Assembly: GCA_020536535.1 (NCBI GenBank)
Contig: JAHLWZ010001023.1
Coordinates: 1 to 28,300, forward strand
Reading direction: 5' to 3'
Source: Pelomyxa schiedti
Lineage: Eukaryota > Evosea > Pelobiontida > Pelomyxidae
DNA: 28,300 nt
Shown here: positions 1 to 10,100 of the stretch, in pieces
Numbering within the stretch: the stretch's first letter is position 1
Layout: every line of letters begins with the position of its first letter
Notes under the pieces: model-generated
Told to the model about the DNA's origin: nothing
Databases searched by the model: none
Seen by the model: the letters and a program-made list of their open reading frames with translations, nothing else
Program-made: the position numbers and the translations under genes

Positions 1-299
1 CGTGAAAGAGTGTAGAAAGTCCGATCGGACCCAAATCGACAAAAACAAAAAAATGGTCCAGGCTGTGCCTGATTTTTTTGGGGTGGGAAGCACATTGGTG
101 TGTCTGTTGGCCGTTGGCGTGGTGCAAACTGTGTGCACACTGTTTTCCCAGAAAAACGCTCGTTTTTTGATCGTGTGCACACCGAAAAAGTTTGGGCAGT
201 CCCAACACTCGGTGCCGATCGTCAACTTCCACACCGCCATCACTTCCCTGAAAAAAACAACCGAGGGGTATTTTGATCAGCAAGAGATGGCAACGCCAG
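1..299. other. Left-edge sequence without a recognisable gene
   Basis: No reading frame here looks like a real protein: the open frame across it is unstructured and begins at a GTG. The stretch has two copies of the 10-bp palindrome GTGTGCACAC (about 132-141 and 173-182), with the short mirrored run CAGAAAAACGCTCGTTTTTTGA between them. It lies directly upstream of the decayed family A copy and could be its former flank or a different gene's flank. I see no conserved promoter motif. Confidence 0.4.
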
Positions 300-1110
300 A
301 TCACACCATGCCGACGTTCACCGCGTCGTCGACACGAACGAGATGCCATCGGTCGTCGTGGGGCACCTCGTATCTGGCCGCATGGCCGCAGTCCATGTGC
401 AACGCAAAATGGGCATGACCCTCCCATAGTCGACGAAAAGTGCAGCCCACGTTGGCTGTTGCGCCGTTGCCGGTGGTTATGGTGACGTGGAGGCAGCATT
501 TGGCAGATCTGTTCTGCCCTTCTGCTTGCAGATGTTTCGACAAGTCAGTCGACAGCGAGGTCATTCTGTTGATGTGGACACTCTCCAGTGAGAGCAGCAG
601 AGCCAGTATTTATGTTGTTGACGTGGAGCAGACGTACAACAGCAGGAGGCTTGTTCTGCTGAGCACGACGACCTGGGAATCGCCGAGTGGGCACTCGCTC
701 AAAAACCTGCATGTCATGAGGAACTGGCTATGGGTCGCGCACTTTCCTTGTGAAGACCATATGGATGAGTGGTTCACACCGTGATGTTTTCCTGGTGGAG
801 GAATCAACAGCCACTTCCAGGTGCCTCGACTGACGCGATGACAACGTGGGTGATGTATCGCCTGTCTGATTCACTGTTCTGTGTGTCATTCTTCTCAAAC
901 AACCAATCACACTCAGATCCAGCGAGTCACACATCAGTGATGCCGACACATTGCTGTTGAGAGAGAGGCAGGATTCGTCTTCAAGGTGTCCACGAGCAGC
1001 AGTGTGGAGGTCATTGAGCCAACATCAGGTCATGTTGTCCTCACACTCAGTTTTCCTGGTTTGCAGTTGTTTTGTGCTGTACCCTCCTCAGTCTTCTTGT
1101 GACGAAACCA
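300..1110 (+). pseudogene. Decayed family A copy (A0), 5'-truncated and frameshifted
   Basis: Fragments of the family A protein can be followed in order on the plus strand but in changing frames. A VVD...AAVHVQ block lies near 325-400. A LAVAPLP block is near 449, DKSVDSEVILL near 540-575 and VVDVEQTYNSRRLVLLSTT near 615-672. LHVMRNW is near 706, CVSFFSNNQ near 880, and VEVIEPTSGHVVLTLSFPG near 1003-1064. The first half of the family protein, with the RGQLGAL and LWSDWVRP motifs, is missing. The last two blocks lie beyond stop codons and frame changes. This is a dead remnant pointing toward the intact minus-strand copy A1. Coordinates are approximate because both ends are eroded. Confidence 0.8.
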
Positions 1111-1283
1111 AGAAAAATTTGGTTTATGCTCTTCACAAGGTAGTAACTATAAAACTTTGTGAACATCCTCAGATGATTCCACCACAAACAGGGGCTACTG
1201 CGATTAAAACACAAAGTGCGCCACCGTGAACAGTTACGATTGTATCTGTTGACACTTTCTTTTTTTTCCTTCTTGAATAACAG
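1111..1283. other. Short convergent intergenic gap
   Basis: About 170 bp between the 3' ends of the decayed copy A0 (+) and the intact copy A1 (-). AT-rich, with a T-rich run near 1259-1270. I see no gene or defined signal. Confidence 0.4.
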
Positions 1284-2510
1284 TCAACAGAAACAAGAGA
1301 AAGGTGATCTGTTGAGGTAAAGATCTTGGAACTCAGGAAAATTGAATGTGATAAGAAGTAAGCCTGATGTTGGTTCCACAACCTCAATCACGTTTGGAAA
1401 CAACTTGAAAAGGAATCCTGACCGCCCTGTACCACGCAAGTAACCTTGTTGGAATAGTGTGCCCTTGCCTGATGGCACCTGTTGAACTTTTTGTGCCACA
1501 TTGTCGCGGTCAAAGAGCTTGAATGACCCACGTTGCTTTTTAGCAGAACTTGAGACACCAAACACTGAGTCAGACAGCCGAAACAGCTGATCACAATTGT
1601 CACAACGAGTTACAGTTGAGGAACTCGATCCCTCAGCGAAGTGGACTATTTCGTTGCTACTCTTCTGCACAATAAAAGTGCGGGATCCATAAGCAGGAGA
1701 CTGTTGGTCCCAGTTCCTCAACACAACAAGAGAGAAATACATGATGTTGGGATTGTGTAAGTCACACCTGGTTGTGCTCAACAGTGCCAACCTCTTGGTG
1801 TCGCACGTCTGCTCCATGTCAACAGCCAACACCACAACAGCTCTCTCTGCGATTTGGGCAATAATAACCTCGCAACAAACAGACTGGTCCATGTAAGGGT
1901 GAATTGCAACGCAACCAGGTTCCACCACTGGAATGTCCACAACAACAAGGTGCTCCAAATCACAGCAGGCACCATCACACCAAATCCCACGTCCCTTCAC
2001 TGGTGCAACACTCAGAGTCGCAGCAGTTTCTTTGCGGTTGTGGTAAGAAGACACCGATGCCATCCACTTGCTGTTGAATGCGCCCGTTGTGAAGTGTGTC
2101 CCACTGGCAGAGGAGGGTGTCCTGGGCGTGAGCTGCGGGATCATTACAGTGTAAATGGTGCTGAACCACCTTTTGTCGGTGGCCAGTGCTGGGCCGTGAG
2201 AGAGGCTCATCAACAGAGGCGAGACTGTGAACCACAGCGTGAAGTCGGTCGAGTCGGTTGTTCTGCGGTAGTACCCATGCAGGTCCAGCACGAAAAGTGT
2301 GATTGTGGGACGGACCCAGTCGGACCACAGCACGCGGACGAACGTGGCGGCGTGGCCGCGTCCCATAACCCGCTGCATCGCGCTGCCCCGGCCACACCGC
2401 GCGACCATTGCTCCTGCTGCCAACGTTCCAATTTGGTTGCGCGTTGTCAGTCCGCCAAGTGGGGTCACATCGCGGCAGTAGCCGCCCATCATCACCTTCC
2501 ACGATGCCAT
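1284..2510 (-). CDS. Family A protein, copy A1 (function unknown)
   Basis: Uninterrupted 408-residue member of the repeated, intronless family A. The start is ATG at 2510 (MASWKV, matching MATWNV in sister copies); the open frame reaches TTG at 2522. The N-terminal block is present: TTRNQIGTLAAGA, then SAMQRVMGRGHAATF and LWSDWVRPTI. It is followed by SPLLMSLSHGP, a variable middle, VDMEQTCDTKRLALLSTT, LVVLRNWD, YGSRTFI, FRLSDSVFGVS and GSFKLFDRDNVAQ. The end is IEVVEPTSGLLLITFNFP. No signal peptide, membrane helix or catalytic motif is visible; alternating hydrophobic residues suggest a beta-rich body. It is more diverged than the 21-28 kb copies: the block that reads SVxSEVIVVH elsewhere is SVCCEVIIAQ here. 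Function unknown. Confidence 0.85.
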   Translation of the reverse strand: MASWKVMMGGYCRDVTPLGGLTTRNQIGTLAAGAMVARCGRGSAMQRVMGRGHAATFVRVLWSDWVRPTITLFVLDLHGYYRRTTDSTDFTLWFTVSPLLMSLSHGPALATDKRWFSTIYTVMIPQLTPRTPSSASGTHFTTGAFNSKWMASVSSYHNRKETAATLSVAPVKGRGIWCDGACCDLEHLVVVDIPVVEPGCVAIHPYMDQSVCCEVIIAQIAERAVVVLAVDMEQTCDTKRLALLSTTRCDLHNPNIMYFSLVVLRNWDQQSPAYGSRTFIVQKSSNEIVHFAEGSSSSTVTRCDNCDQLFRLSDSVFGVSSSAKKQRGSFKLFDRDNVAQKVQQVPSGKGTLFQQGYLRGTGRSGFLFKLFPNVIEVVEPTSGLLLITFNFPEFQDLYLNRSPFSCFC

Positions 2511-2774
2511 CAGATCTCTCAAGTTTTCAACTGATGAAAAATTTCATGTGAAACACTCCTTCTGCATCACGAAGCGTACCTCCTTGTTGCTGGAATCACA
2601 GTCATATCCTAATCTTAGGCGACCAAGTTTGTTTCAACTTGCCATCAAAACAGGAGAACAAGTCAAGGAACCGGGTTGGCCAACTTGGGGTTCTGGGCTC
2701 TTTTAAACAATTTTACAAGTTTTCCTATCAACACACAGACAAATAGGTACTTTGAAGACGCATCACATAAAAAA
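2511..2774. other. Divergent intergenic region A1 / 2775 gene
   Basis: 264 bp between the ATG of A1 (minus) and the first ATG of the plus-strand gene, so it should hold both promoters. It contains the near-palindrome GAAAAATTTCATGTGAAA near 2535. The upstream P3/P4 elements seen at other family A genes are not recognisable here. Confidence 0.4.
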
Positions 2775-3875
2775 ATGCAAGGAATGTTCGATGTTAATCC
2801 CACCTCACGAAACAACACCCACAAGCCGACAATAATACGTCAGCGTAGGCGAGGCACCGAGAGACACAATTGTGGGAGGCAGCGAGTTGGGCGGGACCGC
2901 GACAGCGGCGTGCCGTTCGAATCGGCGGACGAAGCGACAAAGTCGTACGTACGCAGGGTCCTTTTCCGCGACATCTCCACCCAACAGATCCTCCCAGTGT
3001 GGCTGCGCCCAGTGACCACCAACGGAAACGCCACGACGGCGGGAGAAGAGGATTATGGGACTCTGATGATTCCACTCTCTGGTTCATTCTCTCCCTGTTC
3101 TTTTTCTTCCTCCTCTGTTTTGTATTCCAAACACATCCAGCCATCCCTGTGCCAAGTTGAAAAAACCCCTGTTCAGTACAGCACCGGCCAACACACCTCA
3201 TCCTCATCCACCCCAACGGACAGTGCAACAAGCTCCCTTGATGATGTTGTTGGCCGTGTCGTATCGTGGGCTCAGTCTCAGCAGCAGGAAAACCACCTGC
3301 CAAAGACTGCCGCGAAGCTGGAGAATGGGATTGCCAAGATGTGCAGTGCTATTGTGTATGTTGACCCGAAGGTAATATTTTACCACTTGCTGGTCAACAG
3401 GGTCCTGCTGATCACTGTTGGGAGCGATAGTACCGTCAGCACATTCGTACCTAATCCGGCTTGCACTGTCACCAAACAAAATTTCGTTGGTCTCCTGCCA
3501 CATAATTCTAATTCTTCCGCTACTACTACGACCAACACCGCTAACAACAATAGCACCGCCTCCGCAAAGATGAGCAGAGCTGATTTGTTCTCTGATGACT
3601 TCATGGCCTCCTTTTGGAAGTGCGTTGACTGGGTCAAAACCGCTAAGTTCATGCCGTACAAAATGGAGCCACTCTTAAAGTGCCTCTCTCAGGTGTGCGC
3701 AATCAGGCACCAGGTAAACCCCCGTGACGTTGTGACTGAATTGTTCAAGAGGGGGTATATCTCCACAAACTACAGTACAACCACAACAACCACAGCGAGC
3801 TCTGACACAGAGCCATCACTTCAATTGTACTCTCCTGGGGAGAATATTCCAAATCTACTTGACTACAGCCCCTAG
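2775..3875 (+). CDS. Unrecognised protein with a duplicated C-terminal module
   Basis: 366-residue open frame starting at the first in-frame ATG (2775); upstream in-frame sequence has only a TTG. I do not recognise it. The N-terminus is basic (RQRRRG, residues 22-27), residues 100-155 are Ser/Thr-rich, and Asn/Thr-rich linkers lie at about 243-265 and 331-343. Two stretches look like diverged copies of one roughly 50-residue helical module. Residues 161-213 read VVSWAQSQQ...AKLENGIAKMCSAI...VDPKVIFYHLLVNRVLL. Residues 283-330 read CVDWVKT...EPLLKCLSQVCAI...VNPRDVVTELFKRGYI. The final L-x-x-R/K-G/V-Y/L pattern resembles small winged-helix or LOTUS-type folds, but I would not name it. Intronless as read; AATAAA occurs just after the stop (about 3897). 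Confidence 0.65.
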   Translation: MQGMFDVNPTSRNNTHKPTIIRQRRRGTERHNCGRQRVGRDRDSGVPFESADEATKSYVRRVLFRDISTQQILPVWLRPVTTNGNATTAGEEDYGTLMIPLSGSFSPCSFSSSSVLYSKHIQPSLCQVEKTPVQYSTGQHTSSSSTPTDSATSSLDDVVGRVVSWAQSQQQENHLPKTAAKLENGIAKMCSAIVYVDPKVIFYHLLVNRVLLITVGSDSTVSTFVPNPACTVTKQNFVGLLPHNSNSSATTTTNTANNNSTASAKMSRADLFSDDFMASFWKCVDWVKTAKFMPYKMEPLLKCLSQVCAIRHQVNPRDVVTELFKRGYISTNYSTTTTTTASSDTEPSLQLYSPGENIPNLLDYSP

Positions 3876-4205
3876 TTAAATAACACCCATTTGTTCAATA
3901 AAATTTTTACAAGTTGAGTGTTTTTCTTTTCCTTCACAAGACCAAATAACTCAAACACAACAATACCAACAATACGTCATTCAATTTTGAAACGGAGATC
4001 GAATAAATAGAACGGCAAGAGATTCACCAAAGCTAAGATTGACACCTTTGGCACCATTAGCCTGTGTAGCATAGTCGCTATTGCGAGCGTAGTGTAGGGT
4101 AATCCGTCACTGTGGTTACAGCATTTTGACATAAAAACACCCAACCATTTTACATTTTTTTCTGTGCGACTCCCATTAACAATAAGCTTGGTCCAAAAGG
4201 TACAA
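3876..4205. repeat. A2 upstream region with mosaic repeat (P1-P2-P3-P4)
   Basis: 330 bp without a gene. It starts with the 3' flank of the preceding gene (AATAAA near 3897). Four blocks shared with 27755-27960 follow. P1 begins CTTCACAAGACCAAATAACT (about 3933-3967) and P2 is GAAACGGAGATC (about 3989-4008). P3 contains GATTCACCAAAGCTAAGATT (about 4011-4056). P4 contains AGTCGCTATTGCGAGCG (about 4069-4096). P3 and P4 have the same orientation relative to the downstream family A gene in both places, whereas P1 and P2 are reversed. P4 ends about 110 bp before the ATG of A2. P3/P4 are therefore candidate shared promoter sequence of family A genes; this is inference. Confidence 0.7.
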
Positions 4206-5495
4206 ATGGCAAGGTGGAATGTGGACGTGACCAAGTGCGTTGACTCGACACCACCTGCCGGGCTCACTACGCGCGGACAACTTGGCGCGCTCGCCACAGG
4301 TGCGACGGTCGTGCGGTGCGGCGGGGGCAGCGCGATGCAGCGAGTTATGGGACGCGGCCACGCCACCTCGCTGGTCCGCGTGCTGTGGTCTGACTGGGTC
4401 CGTCCCACAATCAAGCTTTTCATCGTCGAAGTCTCGAGCTCACTGCAGGAAGTTCGCCACACCCTGTTGTTCACAGTCTCCCCTCTTCTCCTGAGCATCA
4501 CCTGTGGACCACAATTATGGGCCCCACGGTCACACCACAACCCAGGGACGTGGATTGACGCCGGGCACCGCTACGCGAGGAGGGAGTCAAATCCTAATGA
4601 TGGGACATTCTTGGCACTCAGGGATGTGCACTCTCGATCCTGCACACAGGTTGCAGTAAGTGGAACAACCGAAATTGGAACCGTGTTTGGGTATGCTGTG
4701 AACTCCAAATGGGCTGCTGTTGTGAGATACAGGCAGGGGCCGGTGATGTTGACTGTAGCACCCTTGAGGACCACGAGCTCAAGGGACCATCCTGCTTCTG
4801 TTGTTGTTGAAATGCCAATGGCTGTGGTGCGGGAATCTCACTTGGTACGGCTGTTCATGGACCCCTCTGTTGACAGTGAGGTCGCTGTCACCCCATTCTA
4901 CCAGAACAAGGCAGTGATCCTCGTCGTTGACATGGAGCAAACCTACAAAAGCAAGAGTTTGGTGCTGCTAAGCACAACGCGGTGCGCATTCCCGTTGGGC
5001 CACTTTGCGTCTCTTGTTGTGCTGCGGAACTGGGATTATGGGTCCCAAGGGTATGGCTCACGCACATTCATTGCAAGTACACTGTTGGACTATTCCCTCA
5101 CCGAGTTATTCCACGTGGAGGAAGGAACTGGGTTGACCACACACATTGCACGGAATGGTGACTATGTTACCAATCTGTTTCGCCTGTCCAGTTCACGGTT
5201 CTGTGTGTCATTCATCTCAGAGAAGTTCCAAGGATCGTTCAGTATTTTCCACCGTGACAACGTGGCACAACCACTGAATCTGCCAGTGGCCCAGACCAAC
5301 AACACTCCACACCCCAAGTGTTACCACAGGCCTCAGAAGTTCTTCACATCAGCAGAGTCGGGGCTCATCTTCAAGGGGTTTGACAGCAGGATTGAGGTCA
5401 TTGAACCAACAACGGGGTTGCTCCTCATCACCATAAATTTTCCTGGTTTCACTTCCTTCAGCCTGACAACACCCTTCTCATGCTTCTTGGACTGA
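4206..5495 (+). CDS. Family A protein, copy A2 (function unknown)
   Basis: Intact 429-residue copy. The start is ATG at 4206 (MARWNV, matching the family start); upstream in-frame sequence reaches only a GTG at 4164. All family blocks are present: GLTTRGQLGALATGATVV, then SAMQRVMGRGHATSLV, LWSDWVRPTI, SPLLLSITCGP, VNSKWAAVV, SVDSEVAV, VVDMEQTYKSKSLVLLSTT, LVVLRNWD, YGSRTFI, LFHVEEGTG, FRLSSSRFCVSF, FSIFHRDNVAQPL and IEVIEPTTGLLLITINFPG. The first 200 bp are GC-rich while the 3' half is clearly less so, as in sister copies. It is the only intact plus-strand copy and is followed 66 bp later by family B gene B1 on the same strand. Confidence 0.88.
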   Translation: MARWNVDVTKCVDSTPPAGLTTRGQLGALATGATVVRCGGGSAMQRVMGRGHATSLVRVLWSDWVRPTIKLFIVEVSSSLQEVRHTLLFTVSPLLLSITCGPQLWAPRSHHNPGTWIDAGHRYARRESNPNDGTFLALRDVHSRSCTQVAVSGTTEIGTVFGYAVNSKWAAVVRYRQGPVMLTVAPLRTTSSRDHPASVVVEMPMAVVRESHLVRLFMDPSVDSEVAVTPFYQNKAVILVVDMEQTYKSKSLVLLSTTRCAFPLGHFASLVVLRNWDYGSQGYGSRTFIASTLLDYSLTELFHVEEGTGLTTHIARNGDYVTNLFRLSSSRFCVSFISEKFQGSFSIFHRDNVAQPLNLPVAQTNNTPHPKCYHRPQKFFTSAESGLIFKGFDSRIEVIEPTTGLLLITINFPGFTSFSLTTPFSCFLD

Positions 5496-5561
5496 CCGGC
5501 AACAATGAATTTTTTTTTGTCATTGTTTAGTTTTTCGCCATTCTGCTAAAGCCTCTTTTCG

Positions 5562-7088
5562 ATGGGTGCGGCGCAGAGGCACGTGGCTGTACCACCCCCA
5601 CCACCATCGGAACCGGGTACTAGTGACAACAGTAGTAGGAAGAAGAGGAGCTGTCAGGTCGTGGACCAAAACTACAGTGGCATGATCAACGTGGAGGCGG
5701 TGATCTCTGGGGGGCGCCAGTGCGCGACTCTGCTGGTTGCTGTTTCGGGGTGCACCCAAAAAAGAAACAAGAGGGGTGAGGCAACACCTGCAACAACAAA
5801 AAGAGGAGCCAAGGGTGTTGGTGGCGTGAGGAGAGCGATGGTAGAGGATGACAGTTGTGATGACGGGGATGCCAAGGCATTGGAAAAGGGAGAGGGGGGA
5901 GGAGGAGCAGGAGGAGGAGAAACCGTCGGTGATGATGGTGGCAAGACACGGTGTTGGGCTGGGATGTTGACTCAATCGTTGGTGAGGTACATTGCCGACA
6001 ACTGGCTTTTGGACCACAGCAGGCGGGTGGTGTGCAACTTGAGGCTGCTGAACAGGGGCACTGGGCTCAGAGGCGATTTGCTGTGCGTGGTTGCGTGGAT
6101 TTCTTCTTGCCTGGGTGTTGTTGGGACCCCGACTGTGGTTCCTGGAAATTGCATTGTGGGGTGGATTGGTCCTGACCACGCTGCCTGCGTCGACGGGCTG
6201 TTCATGTACTGTGCTAATTTTGCCGGCGGTTCGTTCTTGCTCATTCATGACTTCGTTGTCACAAATCTCCTTTCTGCACTGTCTTCGGTGTGCACTCATT
6301 CATGGGTTATTATCGCATTCGTGAGCAGCGTTGTCATGTGGAAAGTTGTGGACAACGTTTGCACTGAGTACAAGTGCTTTTCTGTGCCCAAGTTTTCGTT
6401 CACTTCCATGAGGATGTTTCCTGGAAGCGACGACAAACTGTTGGTGCTTGGATCCTCACTCACAAGACTGGATTTGTCAGTTCTGGATTTGACAGAGACA
6501 CATGCAAAAGGGGCTCCTCAGTTCATACACAGGGAGGAAATTGTGATGCACAGTCGACACAATGAGAGCCCACCAGGACCACCATCTTGCTTCTTCATTT
6601 CAGGTGTAACTGAGAACCAAGTTTCAGTCAGAGTCCCTATTGTGATTATTGCCGGTAAACTCTCGGTCACACCTTGCAGGATTGTCAAGAACAACAACAG
6701 GAACAGGCACCCCGTGGAAGTGTCACCCTCAGTCACCACTGTCAGGGCTTGTGATGACTCACACTTGTGCTTCACACCTTCGAGTGATCCCCATTCCCTC
6801 TGCATCTGCAACGTCGAACACCCATTTGATGGAGCTGTGACACACACGATTCAGTCAAATTTCCAGGTGATATTCAATTCTGGGATGATGTTTCTTTTGG
6901 AGGATGTCACCTCCAGCACCACCACCAGAAGTTCGCAACAACCAGCCAGCAACCACAACAGAAGTAAAAAAAAAGGTGGTTCCGTGCCACTGCACACAAT
7001 CAAGCTCATTGATCCACTCACAGGAACACACATTCTCACAATCAGGGTTTCACAGCCGTGCCACTTTTATCACTTTAGCCCATCATAG
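5562..7088 (+). CDS. Family B protein, copy B1 (function unknown)
   Basis: 508-residue intronless protein from ATG at 5562, here called family B because it aligns with 10582-11871 and 28085-28300. Shared blocks: GGRQCATLL (residues 50-58), LTQSLVRYIADNWLL (136-150), LGVVGTPTVV then IVGW, PGSDDKLLVLGSS then LSVLDL, and VTPCRI. Between the first two blocks is a long Lys/Gly/acid-rich insert (about 65-130, including a run GGGGAGGGE). A second low-complexity insert near 450-480 contains a Lys run. The C-terminal IKLIDPLTGTHILTIRV resembles the family A terminus (IEVVEPVSGLIILTINF), which suggests common ancestry. No membrane or catalytic motif seen. Confidence 0.8.
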   Translation: MGAAQRHVAVPPPPPSEPGTSDNSSRKKRSCQVVDQNYSGMINVEAVISGGRQCATLLVAVSGCTQKRNKRGEATPATTKRGAKGVGGVRRAMVEDDSCDDGDAKALEKGEGGGGAGGGETVGDDGGKTRCWAGMLTQSLVRYIADNWLLDHSRRVVCNLRLLNRGTGLRGDLLCVVAWISSCLGVVGTPTVVPGNCIVGWIGPDHAACVDGLFMYCANFAGGSFLLIHDFVVTNLLSALSSVCTHSWVIIAFVSSVVMWKVVDNVCTEYKCFSVPKFSFTSMRMFPGSDDKLLVLGSSLTRLDLSVLDLTETHAKGAPQFIHREEIVMHSRHNESPPGPPSCFFISGVTENQVSVRVPIVIIAGKLSVTPCRIVKNNNRNRHPVEVSPSVTTVRACDDSHLCFTPSSDPHSLCICNVEHPFDGAVTHTIQSNFQVIFNSGMMFLLEDVTSSTTTRSSQQPASNHNRSKKKGGSVPLHTIKLIDPLTGTHILTIRVSQPCHFYHFSPS

Positions 7089-7193
7089 AAGCCACAATCA
7101 CTGGAAATTTGCTGTTTGATTGTTTTAAGGTTTTGGGTCTATTCAGGAGATGATACCGAAGCAGCGGTAAAAGATACAACAAAACACAACGTT

Positions 7194-10100
7194 TTAAATT
7201 ACACCCCAAACCAATCTGATTCTGTGGTTTCCTTCCTCAGCCACGATGATCTCGTTTTTGTCGGTCACAGCAACACCACAGGGCCACTTGAAGTCACACA
7301 TGAGAGGGTCACTCCCGTTCCTGTGTCCCCAAAGTCCTGTACCTGCCAGCCTTTTTATGATTGGCTTCTCTTTTGGTCCTTTTTGAGTTGATTTGCGTTA
7401 GAATTTAATTTCGTTATTAACTTTAATTTATAATTTTTATAATAATTATTTAATATAATTATGATTATAAAGGTATTTTAATTTACTATGTTGGATGGGT
7501 ACTTGCCTAACTGTGACACCAAACACAGGCAGTTGTTGTACCGGTCGGAAACAATCAACTCGCCTTTGGGAGAAGCACAAAGCATCAAGAATGACCGGAA
7601 CTTGTGTGGCCTTGTGCGGGAAGTTGCTGGAAGTGGTTCCGGCTTGGCTGAAACAACCCTTGGATCAGACCGGCACACTGTGGTGACCCTGCCTGTCATT
7701 CTGTTGGTGCCGGCGTTGTATGTGAGGTTGTCAGTGCGCCGTATCCCGTTGCTGTCTGATATGAATAGTCTGGTGCTTCCCGGCTCCGGCGGGATTGATG
7801 CAATCGAAACCGGGTGGGAGAACCTGGCCTGTGTATGTTCACCATCAACAAACCCTTCTATTGAGCCCCAATGGTTGATTTCTTGGCCTTAATTGAGGTT
7901 AGCATTTTGAAAAAAACCGTGGGCCGAAACCGGTGTCTCTGCCAATCCACGTTATGCTGTGCCTTCCTTGATCGGCAACGACAATATTCTCTGTGGGATC
8001 GAGAGCTATTCCAACAGGAAGATCGAGGGTGGATGCTCCAATGGTTACAACCTTTTCTTGTCATGTTAGTGAACTTCCACCACTCCACTGTATCATCATA
8101 CCAGAACTCATAATTATCATTCTGAGCTTGTTGTTTATCTGGTCAGAAACAAGGATGTTTCCCTGCAGGTCAAAAGTCACCGACGATGGACTGTTGAATT
8201 GTGCAGTGCGAATGTCTCCATCAACGTGTCCAGGTACACCAGGTTGCCCAGCAATCGTTGTCACAAATCCTTTTTTTTCAATTGGTTACTTCTGACTGTG
8301 GAAAAAGGGGAAACCTTGGAAAATTTGTCTGATGCAATGGTTATCTCTGTCAGCAACTACAATATTACCCTTTGGTCCAATTGCAACCCCAAATGGCCGC
8401 CGAAATTTGGCTTGTAACGCAGGCCCATCGACGTAGCCGGGAAGGCCAGTTCCAGCAAGAGTCATAACACCAGAAGGTGTTGTATGTGATTCCAACTGTT
8501 GTCTACTTTGGTTATGTCAGCTCTTCGATAGCATTTTCATTTGGCGCATTACAGTGATATTGCCATTTTAAATTGAGGTGGGTCCAGGGGTTTCACAGCA
8601 TCCAAACTCCTACATAAATACTTGTGAGTAACCGAAGTAAATGAATTGTTGCCCCCAAACCCTTGGGACTGACATAGCTCTGATCTGGTCAAACATTGCT
8701 CGCAGGTGTGATACATCCCCTTTCTTTCTGTTACAAAGCTTGATTTCCTTCAGGAGAAACACTGTGTGGAGTTACTGGGCAAACTGGAAATTTTGGTTTT
8801 TACATAAAGCTGCAAAGATATTCCTTTTAGCCGTGGTATCCTTACTGATACAGTATAACAGGTCGGAAGGATGTGAAAAGTCCTCTTGCTGCCTGGCCTT
8901 CAATTTTTTTCGCATTTCCGCCGTTTCTTCTATCACCCTGAAATCTTCATCCCGAAGTTTCCTGAGTGCCCCGGTAATTTCTGGGTGCTAATGATGAAAA
9001 TTCTCCGTACATGAGATTGACTTACCAGTAAATTTTTCTGCAGAGCGTAGACTTTGAAAGGAATGCCCTGTGTGCTTATCACTATTCATGCAATCCACAC
9101 ACATCATCACTTTGCAGTTGTCGCACATATACTCCAGAAGGGGTCTGGTGCAATGTGTGGGACATTGCTGCATTTGTCTGAGCTTACGAGTTTCAAGGCT
9201 CAGGGAGCATGCCTGGGGTGAGTAAACAAAAAAGGAAAACCTGAGAAGCAAAATACCTTATGGGGATGGGTTCTATGCCGCAATGTGAAGCACTTTTCAC
9301 AAAATTTCATCGACTTGCAGGAAGGACAAACTTTGGTGGCTGGGGCTCCATTGCAGTCATCCCACCGCAAATCGCATTGCTTTTATTTTGTGAGTATTAG
9401 GTGGTTGGATGAGATACTCACTTGTTGAAGGGAAGCAATAGTATCATCTATTTCCGTGCTCGTACTTAGGTTCATTCCGTCAACTTTGGTGTTGTTATCA
9501 CAACAATGAAGAAAACAGAAAAGCAAGTAAGAGGAACTTGGGTTTACATACTTGCAATCGCTGTGGGACAACACTTGTAGGGGCACAAAACACCTACGAC
9601 TGGAATGCCATTTTCCTGGTGATCTTCATCATAATCTCCTAAACACTTTTACAAACTGACTTCCATGTAACCACCCATATAGCCCTATTTAATTAACATT
9701 AAATACAACCACAAACTGGCTTCCTCACCTCTTGAAAAAACAAAAAAACAAAAAAACAAAAAAACAAAAAAACAAAAAAACAAAAAAACAAAAAAACAAA
9801 AAAACAAAAAAACAAAAAAACAAAAACCTAAAAACCTAAAAACGAAAAACGAAAAGAGCCACAACAATACCATCTCCGCCAGAAATCAATCCACCACCAC
9901 CTCTCATAATAGCCCCCTTGTCCCCCTCGCCCTCTCCTCCCCCTCCCCCTCGCCCTCCCCACACCCGCGACGCCCCTTCCCCCACGACCTCGTGCATGCG
10001 CGCCAGGTACTCCCACGAGGCCAGGGCCCGCGCGCACCCCCGGCACACGGTGTGCCCGCAGCTCAGCTCCACAGGGTCCCGCTGCACCCCCAGGCACACC

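Noticed and set aside
1854-2534. Plus-strand 226-codon open frame
   Set aside because: Antisense to the GC-rich 5' part of family A copy A1. The same kind of shadow appears opposite every other copy.
3372-3400. A 29-nt intron (GTAATATTT...CAACAG) in the 2775-3875 gene
   Set aside because: Removing it shifts the frame and destroys the duplicated C-terminal module, which is intact without splicing.
5520-6299. Minus-strand 259-codon open frame
   Set aside because: Antisense to B1, Pro/His/Ser-rich without conserved blocks; B1 aligns with two other copies on the plus strand.
8496-8621. An extra exon (reading LDAVKPLDPPQFKMAISL) in the RING/NHL gene
   Set aside because: It is in a different frame from the phase-consistent flanking exons and ends in a stop. 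I treat it as part of a 126-nt intron, though alternative splicing is not excluded.
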